Shown here piece by piece: positions 18,724 to 26,278 of a stretch of 56,224 nucleotides of DNA; positions within the stretch are counted from its first letter, which is position 1, and every line of letters starts with the position of its first letter. Source of the stretch: Desulfovibrio sp. (lineage in GTDB: Bacteria > Desulfobacterota > Desulfovibrionia > Desulfovibrionales > Desulfovibrionaceae); the NCBI GenBank assembly GCA_031290615.1, contig JAITNF010000057.1, forward strand, positions 1 to 56,224, in the 5' to 3' direction. The translations under genes were made by a program, and so were the position numbers. A model generated the notes under the pieces. It was given only the letters and a program-made list of their open reading frames with translations, searched no databases and was not told where the DNA came from.

Positions 18724-18768
18724 ATGCCTCTGGAAGACTGGCACGCCGCTGCCGCCTACTTCCTGCTT
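18724..18768 (+). repeat. Partial duplication of alr interior
   Basis: 45 bases identical to 19059-19103 inside alr, encoding MPLEDWHAAAAYFLL. The copy sits 36 bases before the alr start codon and in an unrelated frame context, so it is an orphan duplicate. Confidence 0.9.
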
Positions 18769-18803
18769 TCCCTGAGCAGGATAGATCGACAGAATGTAAA
18801 ATT

Positions 18804-19937
18804 ATGAACGAATCCACCTTCTCGCCATCCCGTTGCCACATTGACCTGACTGCGGTTCAGCGCAATTTTGTCCGTCTGGGAGATCCGGTCGCCCTCATGC
18901 CGGTCATCAAGAATGACGCCTACGGGCACGGTTTCTTGCAGGTGGCGCGCGCTCTCGCCCAGGTCGGCGCGCGTCGCTTTGCCGTGAGTACCCCAAATGA
19001 GGGTGTGGCTTTGCGCAAGGCCGGTCTCAAGCAGGAAATTGTGCCGCTTTTGGGCGGCATGCCTCTGGAAGACTGGCACGCCGCTGCCGCCTACTTCCTG
19101 CTTCCCCTCGCGGCGAATCGTGAAGACTTGGAAAAAGCATTGGCCTGCTCCCGGCACGACAGGGTTTTTAGCGTGGGGATCAAGTGTGAAACCGGCATGA
19201 ACCGTCTGGGGTTCACTCTGGAGGATATTCCCGCCCTGACGGAATATCTGCGCACTAATCCGGGCCTAGAACCCGCGCTGGCTCTTTCGCACTTGGCTGT
19301 CGCCGACATGCCTGGGGAGGACGCTTATTCTCTGGCGCAGATACGCGACTTCACGGCCATCTGCGGAAGCTTGCGCGCCATTTGGCCGAATATGAAACGC
19401 TCCCTTGCTAATTCCGCCGGGCTGCTGGGATTGCCCGAAAGCCGTTTTGACGTGAGCCGGCCAGGCATTGTTCTGTATGGCGGCAATCCTTTTGCCGGAA
19501 CACAGCGGGAAAAACTTGGTGCTGGTTTGGAATGGCCTATGAGTGTCAGCGCGCCAATCATCAGTGTGCGCCGCCTGCGGACGAGGCAAAGCGTTTCCTA
19601 CGGGTGTATTTTTCGCGCGGCGTCTAATATGACGCTGGCTGTCATCGCGGCAGGGTACGCCACTGGCGTTGCCCGCTCCCTCTCCAACAGGATGGAGGTT
19701 CTCGTCCACGGCCGCCGCGTCCCGCAGGTGGGCCGCGTGTGCATGGGCATGTTCATGGCGGACGTGACAAATTTACCGCAAACACAGACTGGCGACACGG
19801 CCTGGTTGCTCGGTGGACCGACGGAACTTGGTGACGAACCCGTCACCGCGCAGGAATTGGCGGATAAACTGGAAACAATTCCTTACGAAGTGCTCTGCCG
19901 CATGGGGAGCATGAATTCAAGGCTATATACGTCGTAA
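18804..19937 (+). CDS. alr: Alanine racemase
   Basis: A 377-residue PLP enzyme making D-alanine for peptidoglycan. The PLP lysine is in MPVIKNDAYGHG near residue 36, SHLAVAD and the catalytic tyrosine segment VSYGCIFRA are present, and GRVCMGMFMADVT is near residue 310. The usual GYADG motif reads GYATG, a variation near the PLP phosphate region. Length is normal. The start lacks a clear Shine-Dalgarno, and the upstream DNA is rearranged and carries a 45-base duplicate of this gene's interior, so its original promoter may have been lost. Convergent with the histidine kinase gene 15 bases downstream. Confidence 0.93.
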   Translation: MNESTFSPSRCHIDLTAVQRNFVRLGDPVALMPVIKNDAYGHGFLQVARALAQVGARRFAVSTPNEGVALRKAGLKQEIVPLLGGMPLEDWHAAAAYFLLPLAANREDLEKALACSRHDRVFSVGIKCETGMNRLGFTLEDIPALTEYLRTNPGLEPALALSHLAVADMPGEDAYSLAQIRDFTAICGSLRAIWPNMKRSLANSAGLLGLPESRFDVSRPGIVLYGGNPFAGTQREKLGAGLEWPMSVSAPIISVRRLRTRQSVSYGCIFRAASNMTLAVIAAGYATGVARSLSNRMEVLVHGRRVPQVGRVCMGMFMADVTNLPQTQTGDTAWLLGGPTELGDEPVTAQELADKLETIPYEVLCRMGSMNSRLYTS

Positions 19938-19951
19938 AAATTCTCCCGGAT

Positions 19952-21436
19952 TTATTTGAAACCGGAATGCGCTGGCAGTAAAATCCACACCAGAGCGCCC
20001 CCCTTCATCCCATTGGTCAGTTCAATCTGCCCGCCGTGACTGGTAATGATGGACTGCACAATTGGCAGGCCGAGGCCGGTTCCAGCATCCTTGGTGGTAA
20101 AAAAAGGCTCCGGTAGACGGGGCAGACTTTTGGGGTCAAAGCCGGGCCCGGAATCCAGGAATGTCAGGCAGACTCTCCCCCGATCGTCCAGCCGCCCGGA
20201 AACGCGCAGAAGCCCCGGCTGCTCCATGGCCTGCTGACCGTTGACAAGGATATTGTAAAAGGCACGGTACAGAAGTTCCTTGTCCCCGGGGACAAGGAGT
20301 TCCGGTACGGTGTCGCGCTCAACAGTCACGCCGTGACGGGTCATTTCCCCTTCCAGAAAGGACAGCACTTGGTCCAAGACAAAATTTACGTCAACCATAT
20401 CCTGTTTCGGTTGTCTGGGGCGGGCATAGTCTAAAAAATCGCTGACCGTGCGGGAAAGTCGCAGGGATTCGTCGTAAATGGCCCCGAGGATACGCCGTGT
20501 GCCTGCGTCTGCCTTGTCCGTGCGATTGTGCAGCAGTTCGGCGCTGGAACGTATGATGCCTAGAGGGTTGCGGATTTCGTGGGCAATGCTGGCCACAATT
20601 CTGCCCATACTTGCCAGGCGTTCGTTACTGTGCAGTTCTTTTTCCAGCATGCGGTTTTTTTCCATGCGCTGGGCGAGCACTCTCTCGGACCTGTGTATCA
20701 GTACCAGCATGAGCGTGAACAGGACAACGGAAGAGAGCAGGCACATAACCACAATAATCCACTGAAAAGCTACCACATCCTCGTAGTCGACCGTAATATC
20801 CTGGGTCAACTCAAGCACGCCCATCACAGAGGTCAGTTGCTCGTCCATCTCTCCGCGCAGGGGATAGAGCACGCGCAACACAAAGGAACCTTCGCTCAAG
20901 GGCAGACGGAAAGGCGCCTGCCAAGCTGGAATCCCGGCGATGATTTCGGGTTTGGGGGATTTTCCTTCCAGCACCTCGCCAAGATTGGCCGGGGCCAGGT
21001 CAATCTTGCCCAGTTCCTCGCGGTCGGTGGAGTAGGCCACACGGCTGGCAAAGTCATAAATGCGTAGACGCTTGATCGGCAGTCCCTGGATGACGGACTG
21101 CACTACCTTGTCCAAGCGTTCGTACTGCTCGTTGTCGCGCAGGGCAATGTGGCCGCGCGCAAAAACCGTGGGCAGGAAGAAACGGTGGAACATCTGGTGA
21201 TTTAGGTTGACGACCAGGTATTGAGCAAAATTCTCCTGTCGCGTTAGGAGAGTTTCTCGTGCCGAATTGGAAATGAAAAAAGAAAGGATCAACGTTGTCG
21301 CCAGAATGATTAGCAGGGAAAGCCAGGACAGGGTCCTGGCATAGCTGAGGAGCAGGTTTTTGCCGTCCCCAGGGGCGACTGAATCTGCCTCCAGCGCGTT
21401 CCGCGCCGTTGCTCCTGTTTCGGAGTCAATAGACAT
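19952..21436 (-). CDS. Sensor histidine kinase
   Basis: A 494-residue inner-membrane sensor kinase. Two transmembrane segments (near residues 35-57 and 225-248) enclose a periplasmic sensor of about 165 residues. The H-box is SIAHEIRNPLG (near residue 285), then an N-box that reads YNILVNGQQAM, a G1-box DSGPGFD, F-box FFTTK and G2-box GTGLGLPIV. All catalytic boxes are present. No response regulator gene is adjacent, so its partner is elsewhere; in this family it may feed a sigma-54-type regulator (inference). It lies downstream of pgi on the same strand with a 33-base gap. The signal is unknown. Confidence 0.9.
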   Translation of the reverse strand: MSIDSETGATARNALEADSVAPGDGKNLLLSYARTLSWLSLLIILATTLILSFFISNSARETLLTRQENFAQYLVVNLNHQMFHRFFLPTVFARGHIALRDNEQYERLDKVVQSVIQGLPIKRLRIYDFASRVAYSTDREELGKIDLAPANLGEVLEGKSPKPEIIAGIPAWQAPFRLPLSEGSFVLRVLYPLRGEMDEQLTSVMGVLELTQDITVDYEDVVAFQWIIVVMCLLSSVVLFTLMLVLIHRSERVLAQRMEKNRMLEKELHSNERLASMGRIVASIAHEIRNPLGIIRSSAELLHNRTDKADAGTRRILGAIYDESLRLSRTVSDFLDYARPRQPKQDMVDVNFVLDQVLSFLEGEMTRHGVTVERDTVPELLVPGDKELLYRAFYNILVNGQQAMEQPGLLRVSGRLDDRGRVCLTFLDSGPGFDPKSLPRLPEPFFTTKDAGTGLGLPIVQSIITSHGGQIELTNGMKGGALVWILLPAHSGFK

Positions 21437-21469
21437 GCGTTGTTCCGGGTAGAGGTGGGAGGGATTGTC

Positions 21470-22810
21470 TCAAAAAGCCTGCTCCCGCCGTAGTGCTGCC
21501 AGAAAAGCGGCAAGCCGCGCGTCCTCTTCGGGGTAACCCTTGGCGCCCAGACGGGCGTTCGCAAGACGTTTGCCCATTTCCACCGCCGGTTGATCTAGGG
21601 GGTTGATGTCCATAAGCCAGCCGGTAAATACCGTCGTGGCTTCCAGCAGCATCATGAGCGCGCCGGCGGACCGCGGTCCGGCATCCTCCATGTCCAGATA
21701 CACAAGGGGCACACCGTTCGTCGTAAGGGCCATGCGCGTGCCAAGTGCCTCGGCTTCCAGCAGGCTGCCAAAGGGTTTGCCAGCCAGCCAGGACCATTGT
21801 TCCGGCAGATTTGTGCCGAACCTACGGCTCTCCGGCCTGCCGCGGCTTGTCAGGAAAAGGCAGCCCTTGTCGCGCTGTCCGTCCAGAAACATCTGGTTGA
21901 CGGAGTGCTGATCCGTCACGCCAACGGCCGGCACGGGCATGGTTCCCTTGCCGTTTTTGCCGAGACTTTCCGCCCAAAGCTGGGCAAACCAGAGGCCGTA
22001 TGCGGCCCATGATGGGATATAGCAAAAAAAGATCAGTTGCGAGTAGTGGTACTCTTCCAGTGCTTTTGCCCAGCAGGCGATGGCGAAGGAGGGATGCTCT
22101 CCCAGAGATGCGGGGTTCTTGGTCAGCGGACGCGCCACAGCGCAAGCCCCGTCCAGCAATGCCTGCCAGTCAATCCCCAGAAAGGCGGCCGGCAAAAGTC
22201 CCACAGCCGAAAGGGCGGAATAGCGACCGCCCAGACAATCAGGCACTTCCAGAGAGGAGAGGCCGTAATTCTGAGCTTCTTCGCGCAGATATCCCTTTGC
22301 CTTGTCGGTGACAACGATCATATGTTCTTTCCAGCCTTCTCCTGTGGCGGCCGTCAGCCATTCTTTGGCAAGAAAATATTGGGCCAGCGTTTCAATGGTG
22401 CCGCCGGACTTGCTGATGCACACAACCACCGTGTCAGAGGGGTTGAGTTTGCTCATCAGAACTTCAAAACTTTGGGCACAGACATTGTCGACAATCCACA
22501 GCCATGGCCCGTTATGGTTCGGCTCGTCCTGCCCCGGTGCAAAGGCTCGCTGTATGGCCCTGGCGCCCAGTGCGGAACCGCCGATGCCGAGCACAACCAT
22601 GTGCCTGAAAGGTTTTATGCGGGGAAGCAGCAGGGGCAAATCATCCATGAGTTTTTCTCGGTAGGGCATATTCAGAAAAGGCAGTTCCCCGGCGGCCAGT
22701 TCACGGGCAAGGCGTTCAGAAATATCTGTCCTGCGCAAGAAAAAAGGCTCTCCAGCGTTGACTGGCAGACGATGGGTATAGGCTTTGGACCATTCTACGC
22801 TGTGAGACAT
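21470..22810 (-). CDS. pgi: Glucose-6-phosphate isomerase
   Basis: A 446-residue SIS-fold isomerase of the shorter bacterial type. It interconverts glucose-6-phosphate and fructose-6-phosphate. The phosphate-binding GIGGSALGARAIQ is near residue 75, CISKSGGTIETLAQYFLAKEW near residue 130, and the active-site ESLGKNGKGTMPVP near residue 283; the late PLDQPAVEMGKRLA is also characteristic. AGGAGACTCCC precedes the ATG at 22810. Intact, followed by the histidine kinase. Confidence 0.95.
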   Translation of the reverse strand: MSHSVEWSKAYTHRLPVNAGEPFFLRRTDISERLARELAAGELPFLNMPYREKLMDDLPLLLPRIKPFRHMVVLGIGGSALGARAIQRAFAPGQDEPNHNGPWLWIVDNVCAQSFEVLMSKLNPSDTVVVCISKSGGTIETLAQYFLAKEWLTAATGEGWKEHMIVVTDKAKGYLREEAQNYGLSSLEVPDCLGGRYSALSAVGLLPAAFLGIDWQALLDGACAVARPLTKNPASLGEHPSFAIACWAKALEEYHYSQLIFFCYIPSWAAYGLWFAQLWAESLGKNGKGTMPVPAVGVTDQHSVNQMFLDGQRDKGCLFLTSRGRPESRRFGTNLPEQWSWLAGKPFGSLLEAEALGTRMALTTNGVPLVYLDMEDAGPRSAGALMMLLEATTVFTGWLMDINPLDQPAVEMGKRLANARLGAKGYPEEDARLAAFLAALRREQAF

Positions 22811-22861
22811 GGGAGTCTCCTGTTTTTTTCACAATGGCTGGCGCTTTCGCCCCTGTTTTTC

Positions 22862-23671
22862 TCACGGTTGACTGTGCAATTCCACAAGACAACCCGATCT
22901 GACAGGGATATTTTTCGGAATGCTGAACTCCAGTATCCCTTTGGTCGCTGTTTGCGTCAAAGCCTGCCCAAGCTCCTGCCCTTCCGGCGTGAAAACATGG
23001 CAGTGGCTGCCCTCGCGGGGTGTTCTCAGGCCATTGGCAAGGCAGAAAAAGCGGTAGTCATTTCCAGCGACCGCGACGCGGAAAATTTCGGAGTAGCCGA
23101 GTTTGGACAGGGTTTTGAGGTATTGTTTGCCCCATAAAAATGTAAAGATTCCGAGCAGCAGGCCCACAACGCCGCAGACGATGCCGGGCACAACAGGACT
23201 GACGCCGGTCAAGCGCCGTACGGAGGATGTCGACCCCGCGCGCATGGCCGCTTCATCCTCCCAGATGACGACAAAAATCTTTTGTGCGCTTTTGGCTGGG
23301 CTTCCCCGGAATTTTATCAGCAGCTCGTAGCGTCCGGGTTTTGCGTTATCGGCAATCTCCACTGCGCCGCGCCACATGGCGCTGCCGAACCAGTAACTGG
23401 CGAAAAAACCCTCAAGTATAAAATGTAGATCGTCGCCGTCGGGAGATATCTGCGCGGTAAAGTCACTGTTGAGAGGAGTCTTCATCGGCGAGGGGCCTGA
23501 CAGCATGAGTGTTCGGCCGGGCAGAAGCTCTACAACGTCAGAACCGACACGCACTGCGGAATACAGGCCGTCAGCAAGACAAAAGAGCGCCGCCGCGATA
23601 AAAACGGCGCACACGCGCCCGAACAGACGGCGGCGCCGGCGCAGGACGAGAGTATCAACAAGAACGGTCAT
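22862..23671 (-). CDS. Conserved membrane protein, TSUP operon
   Basis: A 269-residue protein with a hydrophobic N-terminal anchor (FGRVCAVFIAAALFCLADGLY) and a second transmembrane segment near residue 175 (PGIVCGVVGLLLGIFTFLWG), enclosing a periplasmic domain with an immunoglobulin-like look (SGPSPMKTPLNSDF, KPGRYELLIKFRG). The C-terminal cytoplasmic part is not recognised. The ATG at 23671 lies within the end of the preceding gene (17-base overlap), consistent with coupling; a longer reading from 23731 is less likely. Last gene of the sigma-54 TSUP operon. Function unknown; probably an accessory of the transporter (inference). Confidence 0.75.
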   Translation of the reverse strand: MTVLVDTLVLRRRRRLFGRVCAVFIAAALFCLADGLYSAVRVGSDVVELLPGRTLMLSGPSPMKTPLNSDFTAQISPDGDDLHFILEGFFASYWFGSAMWRGAVEIADNAKPGRYELLIKFRGSPAKSAQKIFVVIWEDEAAMRAGSTSSVRRLTGVSPVVPGIVCGVVGLLLGIFTFLWGKQYLKTLSKLGYSEIFRVAVAGNDYRFFCLANGLRTPREGSHCHVFTPEGQELGQALTQTATKGILEFSIPKNIPVRSGCLVELHSQP

Positions 23672-23987
23672 GCCGCAGTACCGAGAGCGCGGATACGGCG
23701 TTGGTTGGTTCCAGCACACGCCAACGCACAAGGCTGAGGCCGCGGCGGGGCAGATCTACAAGGCTTTCTTCTTCGGCCGGAAAACGCTTTTTGACAAAAC
23801 GCGTGAGAAGGATTGCTCCCGTCCACACCGGCACGCTTATGCCGAAAAACCAGATGCTGAATCCCGCTTCCACCGGCCACGGACCGCGGGAAGCCATGTA
23901 CATGCCCACAAAAACGGCGATGAACATAAAAACATTAGCGAGAATGCGAATCAGCCCGATATAAAAGGATTGCTTGTAGCTGTTCAT
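23655..23987 (-). CDS. Small membrane protein, TSUP operon
   Basis: A 110-residue protein with two predicted transmembrane segments (LIRILANVFMFIAVFVGMYM and SIWFFGISVPVWTGAILL) and a basic cytoplasmic tail. No family is recognised. The start MNSYKQSFYIGL at 23987 is preferred to the longer frame because the upstream residues come from the intercistronic hairpin region. It overlaps the next gene by 17 bases. Located between the lipoprotein gene and the larger membrane protein gene of the same operon. Confidence 0.7.
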   Translation of the reverse strand: MNSYKQSFYIGLIRILANVFMFIAVFVGMYMASRGPWPVEAGFSIWFFGISVPVWTGAILLTRFVKKRFPAEEESLVDLPRRGLSLVRWRVLEPTNAVSALSVLRHDRSC

Positions 23988-24010
23988 GCGAAAGTCCGGG
24001 GCTTTTTGTC

Positions 24011-24044
24011 GGGGGCCGGAGCGGGAAACCACGCTCCGGCCCCC
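24011..24044 (-). terminator. Strong intercistronic hairpin
   Basis: A perfect 13-bp G/C stem: GGGGGCCGGAGCG at 24011-24023 pairs with 24032-24044 across an 8-base loop. On the minus strand it follows the lipoprotein gene stop directly but has no T-run (GACAAAAAGCC). It may be a partial terminator, attenuator or mRNA-stability element separating the first three from the last two genes of the operon. Confidence 0.45.
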
Positions 24045-24049
24045 CTGAA

Positions 24050-24643
24050 TCAACGCCTGAAGATATTGGTCTTGCTCACGTTCATGATACGAATAGCTTG
24101 GGTTTCTTCCGCATTGCGATTGCGGAAGGCGATGCGCATTTCATCGCCGAACTTCCAGGCTTCGGCCGGCATGAATATGGCAACGCCTGGGTTGAAGGTC
24201 AAAATGGATCTGAGCGGCGGCGCGTAGACGGTGACAGTCTGCTTTTCCCTGTCAATCATGGGGAAAATTTTGCCCGCTACCAAGGGGTGTCTGTCGTCGA
24301 TATCTTTCTGCACGTCCGTGAATTCCACCAGAATTTCTTTGACGGACACGCTCGCGGAATCATAGATGGACACGGTTTTTTTGTCCGGATTCACGGCGAG
24401 CAGTCTGCCGCACACGGGTGCCGGGCCCATATCCATTGATTCCGTCGGCACTTTGTATGTGACGATTTTTCCGTTGTAGACAGGCTTGTTGCGGACGGTG
24501 CTTGTGTCAAGCACAACCGTCATTTTTTTGCCGGATTCAAAGGCTATAGCGCGCCCCTGTTCCACTCCCCCCCCGGTATAGTCGCACGCCGAAAGGGCGA
24601 AAGAGAGGGCCAGCAACATAGTCAGTAAGATACGAGTTTTCAT
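24050..24643 (-). CDS. Putative lipoprotein, TSUP operon
   Basis: A 197-residue exported protein with a lipoprotein signal: MKTRILLTMLLALSFALSAC, cysteine at residue 20 in an LSAC lipobox. The rest is beta-rich with repeated hydrophobic-charged patterns and no recognised domain. The frame runs upstream to 24844 through TSUP coding sequence, but the ATG at 24643 has GGAGAGAAGCC before it and begins the signal peptide. It follows the TSUP gene by 14 bases. Probably anchored in the periplasm as an accessory of the transporter (inference). Confidence 0.75.
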   Translation of the reverse strand: MKTRILLTMLLALSFALSACDYTGGGVEQGRAIAFESGKKMTVVLDTSTVRNKPVYNGKIVTYKVPTESMDMGPAPVCGRLLAVNPDKKTVSIYDSASVSVKEILVEFTDVQKDIDDRHPLVAGKIFPMIDREKQTVTVYAPPLRSILTFNPGVAIFMPAEAWKFGDEMRIAFRNRNAEETQAIRIMNVSKTNIFRR

Positions 24644-24657
24644 GGCTTCTCTCCTCC

Positions 24658-25719
24658 CTATTTGCCTGCGGCCAGTTTTTTGGCCGCTATTTCCGCTTGG
24701 GCACCCTTGACCATGCACATCGTGATGTAAATGGAAATCGCGCTTACAAATCCGAGCACATCTATGGTTGCCAAGGTGTTGAGCAGTGCCCCTGCAGAGG
24801 GAAATTCCGCAGAGAGGAGCTTGAGCAGCACAGATATAAGGCATCCAATGACGGCCAGACCAAAGACCACGCGGATGCCGTAACCCTTGACGTATTTGGT
24901 GGCGACAACTCCGATCTGCGCTCCTATGGCGGCGCCGCAGAGCATGATAATGGCCGCGATGAGTTCCGTACGGCCTTTGTAGGTATAGGAAGCCGCGCCG
25001 TAGAGGCCGGAAATGGCCACTTCAAAGAGATCGGTGCCGACTGCGAGGTGGGTAGGGCAGCCTACTAGATACACCAGGGCTGGCATGCGAATGAGACCAC
25101 CGCCGATGCCCAATATGCCAGCCAGCCAGCCGGTGAAGAGACTCACGCAGATGGGTAACCACATGGAGCAGTACACGCCCGCCTGTTTGAAGTGAATCAT
25201 GGGAGGAACGTGGATGGCCTGGAGCCTGGTACCCCAGTCAAGCCCACTGGCGAGCTTGTCTACCTCGACGTTCTTCTCCTTGGCCTTACGCTCCTTCTGC
25301 CTGCGTTTTACCACGTCGGTAAAGACGATCCAGGCAATCACTGCAAGCAACACCACGTAAAGCCAGCGGACCACTTTGTCAACCTGACCGATGCGCTCCA
25401 GCCACATAACCATCTGTGCGCCGATTTCCACGCCGATAATCGTGCCGATGAGCATGGTAATGCCGAGCAGGTAATCAACATTGCCGAATCTACCGTGCCG
25501 CAGGGTGGAAATCAGGGATTTGCCAGCCATCTGCGCAACGTCCGTGCCGATGGCAAAAGCCATGGGAAATCCGAGAATATTCAGGCCGGGAGTCACCATC
25601 CAAGCTCCCCCGAGTCCGAAAAAGCCGCCGATAATTCCAACGCCCAGACCAAGTATAATAAGTCCCGGCCAGAAAATATTCACGCCGGCAATAGGCATCG
25701 TCATATATAGCCATTCCAT
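24658..25719 (-). CDS. TauE/SafE (TSUP) family anion permease
   Basis: A 353-residue polytopic membrane protein with two homologous halves, each opening with a glycine-rich motif: GGFFGLGGAWMVTPGLNILG (residues 30-50) and AGILGIGGGLIRMPALVYLVG (near residue 195). These are the TSUP signatures; members move sulfite, sulfonates, sulfoacetate or other sulfur-containing anions. A charged cytoplasmic loop (KRRQKERKAKEKNVEVDK) separates the halves. ACAGGAGGCAATTT precedes the ATG at 25719, which is preferred over the open frame to 25773. Second gene of a minus-strand operon with a sigma-54 promoter and a divergent activator, suggesting substrate-induced expression. Substrate is inferred only at family level. 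Confidence 0.88.
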   Translation of the reverse strand: MEWLYMTMPIAGVNIFWPGLIILGLGVGIIGGFFGLGGAWMVTPGLNILGFPMAFAIGTDVAQMAGKSLISTLRHGRFGNVDYLLGITMLIGTIIGVEIGAQMVMWLERIGQVDKVVRWLYVVLLAVIAWIVFTDVVKRRQKERKAKEKNVEVDKLASGLDWGTRLQAIHVPPMIHFKQAGVYCSMWLPICVSLFTGWLAGILGIGGGLIRMPALVYLVGCPTHLAVGTDLFEVAISGLYGAASYTYKGRTELIAAIIMLCGAAIGAQIGVVATKYVKGYGIRVVFGLAVIGCLISVLLKLLSAEFPSAGALLNTLATIDVLGFVSAISIYITMCMVKGAQAEIAAKKLAAGK

Positions 25720-25738
25720 AAATTGCCTCCTGTCCGGG

Positions 25739-26038
25739 TTATTTTTCCGCAAGTTCGCGGTGTTCAAGGTCAATGCCGGTCATTTTCATGAAAAAGTCGG
25801 CCACAAAACCGAGGAAGCCGCCGAGTATCGGAATGATGGCCATGGTCATTAGGGCGAAGGCCAGGTGGCTGTTATTGTACATCTGCGCCCACCAATGCAG
25901 AATGCTGTTGTCAATGAAACGCGTGTCCGCCACAATGGTGATTTCCGCCTTGGCCGCAAAGGCCAGTGACGGTGCCAATAGGGGCAAGGACAGCGCGCAG
26001 CAACAGATAATAGTCCATAATCTGCGCATTTTTTTCAT
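25739..26038 (-). CDS. Small exported membrane protein, TSUP operon
   Basis: A 99-residue protein with an N-terminal signal sequence (LWTIICCCALSLPLLAPSLAFA, cleavage likely before AKAEITIV) and one further transmembrane segment (LAFALMTMAIIPILGGFLGFVADFFM). GTGGAGGAACC precedes the ATG at 26038; the open frame to 26134 would include the promoter region. First gene of the operon, 19 bases before the TSUP gene. No family recognised; its place suggests a small partner subunit of the permease. Confidence 0.72.
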   Translation of the reverse strand: MKKMRRLWTIICCCALSLPLLAPSLAFAAKAEITIVADTRFIDNSILHWWAQMYNNSHLAFALMTMAIIPILGGFLGFVADFFMKMTGIDLEHRELAEK

Positions 26039-26122
26039 GGTTCCTCCACATGTTTTTTTAGAGTGCTGACTTTGCCGCAGCCCTTGCGCACGGCGTCCAG
26101 CCTTCATAAGAAAATTTATAGT

Positions 26123-26138
26123 AGCAAATGCCATGCCA
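26123..26138 (-). promoter_or_regulatory. Sigma-54 (-24/-12) promoter of TSUP operon
   Basis: On the minus strand TGGCAT-GGCAT-TTGCT reproduces the sigma-54 consensus TGGCAY-N5-TTGCW exactly. It lies 85 bases upstream of the first operon gene, and the divergent gene at 26279 encodes a sigma-54-type AAA+ regulator. Both facts support a functional promoter. Confidence 0.82.
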
Positions 26139-26278
26139 TTGCGATATTTTTCACATAAATTTTCTTTATTGTTAGCCGAAGGTCTTGCAATATTACGCGC
26201 GGCAGGTTATGTTTTCAGAGAAATTCTGCGTGAATTTTTTGCTTTCAAACAGCTCTTGCTTTTATGGAGAAGTAGAGT

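Larger units (their letters stand above)
18260..18803 (+). other. Gene-free, rearranged region upstream of alr
   Basis: These 544 bases hold no intact gene and are visibly richer in A/T than the neighbours. Two recognisable pieces lie in it: a degenerate coding tail repeated at 32876-32950 (18537-18609), and a 45-base exact copy of an internal alr segment (18724-18768). Open stretches such as the one at 18604-18807 are chimeras of these pieces. The pattern suggests deletion and duplication events rather than a regulatory region. Confidence 0.6.

Noticed and set aside
22862-23731. Longer start for the last TSUP-operon gene (23731)
   Set aside because: The extra 20 residues come from the upstream gene's coding sequence and lack a start signal; the ATG at 23671 is favoured.
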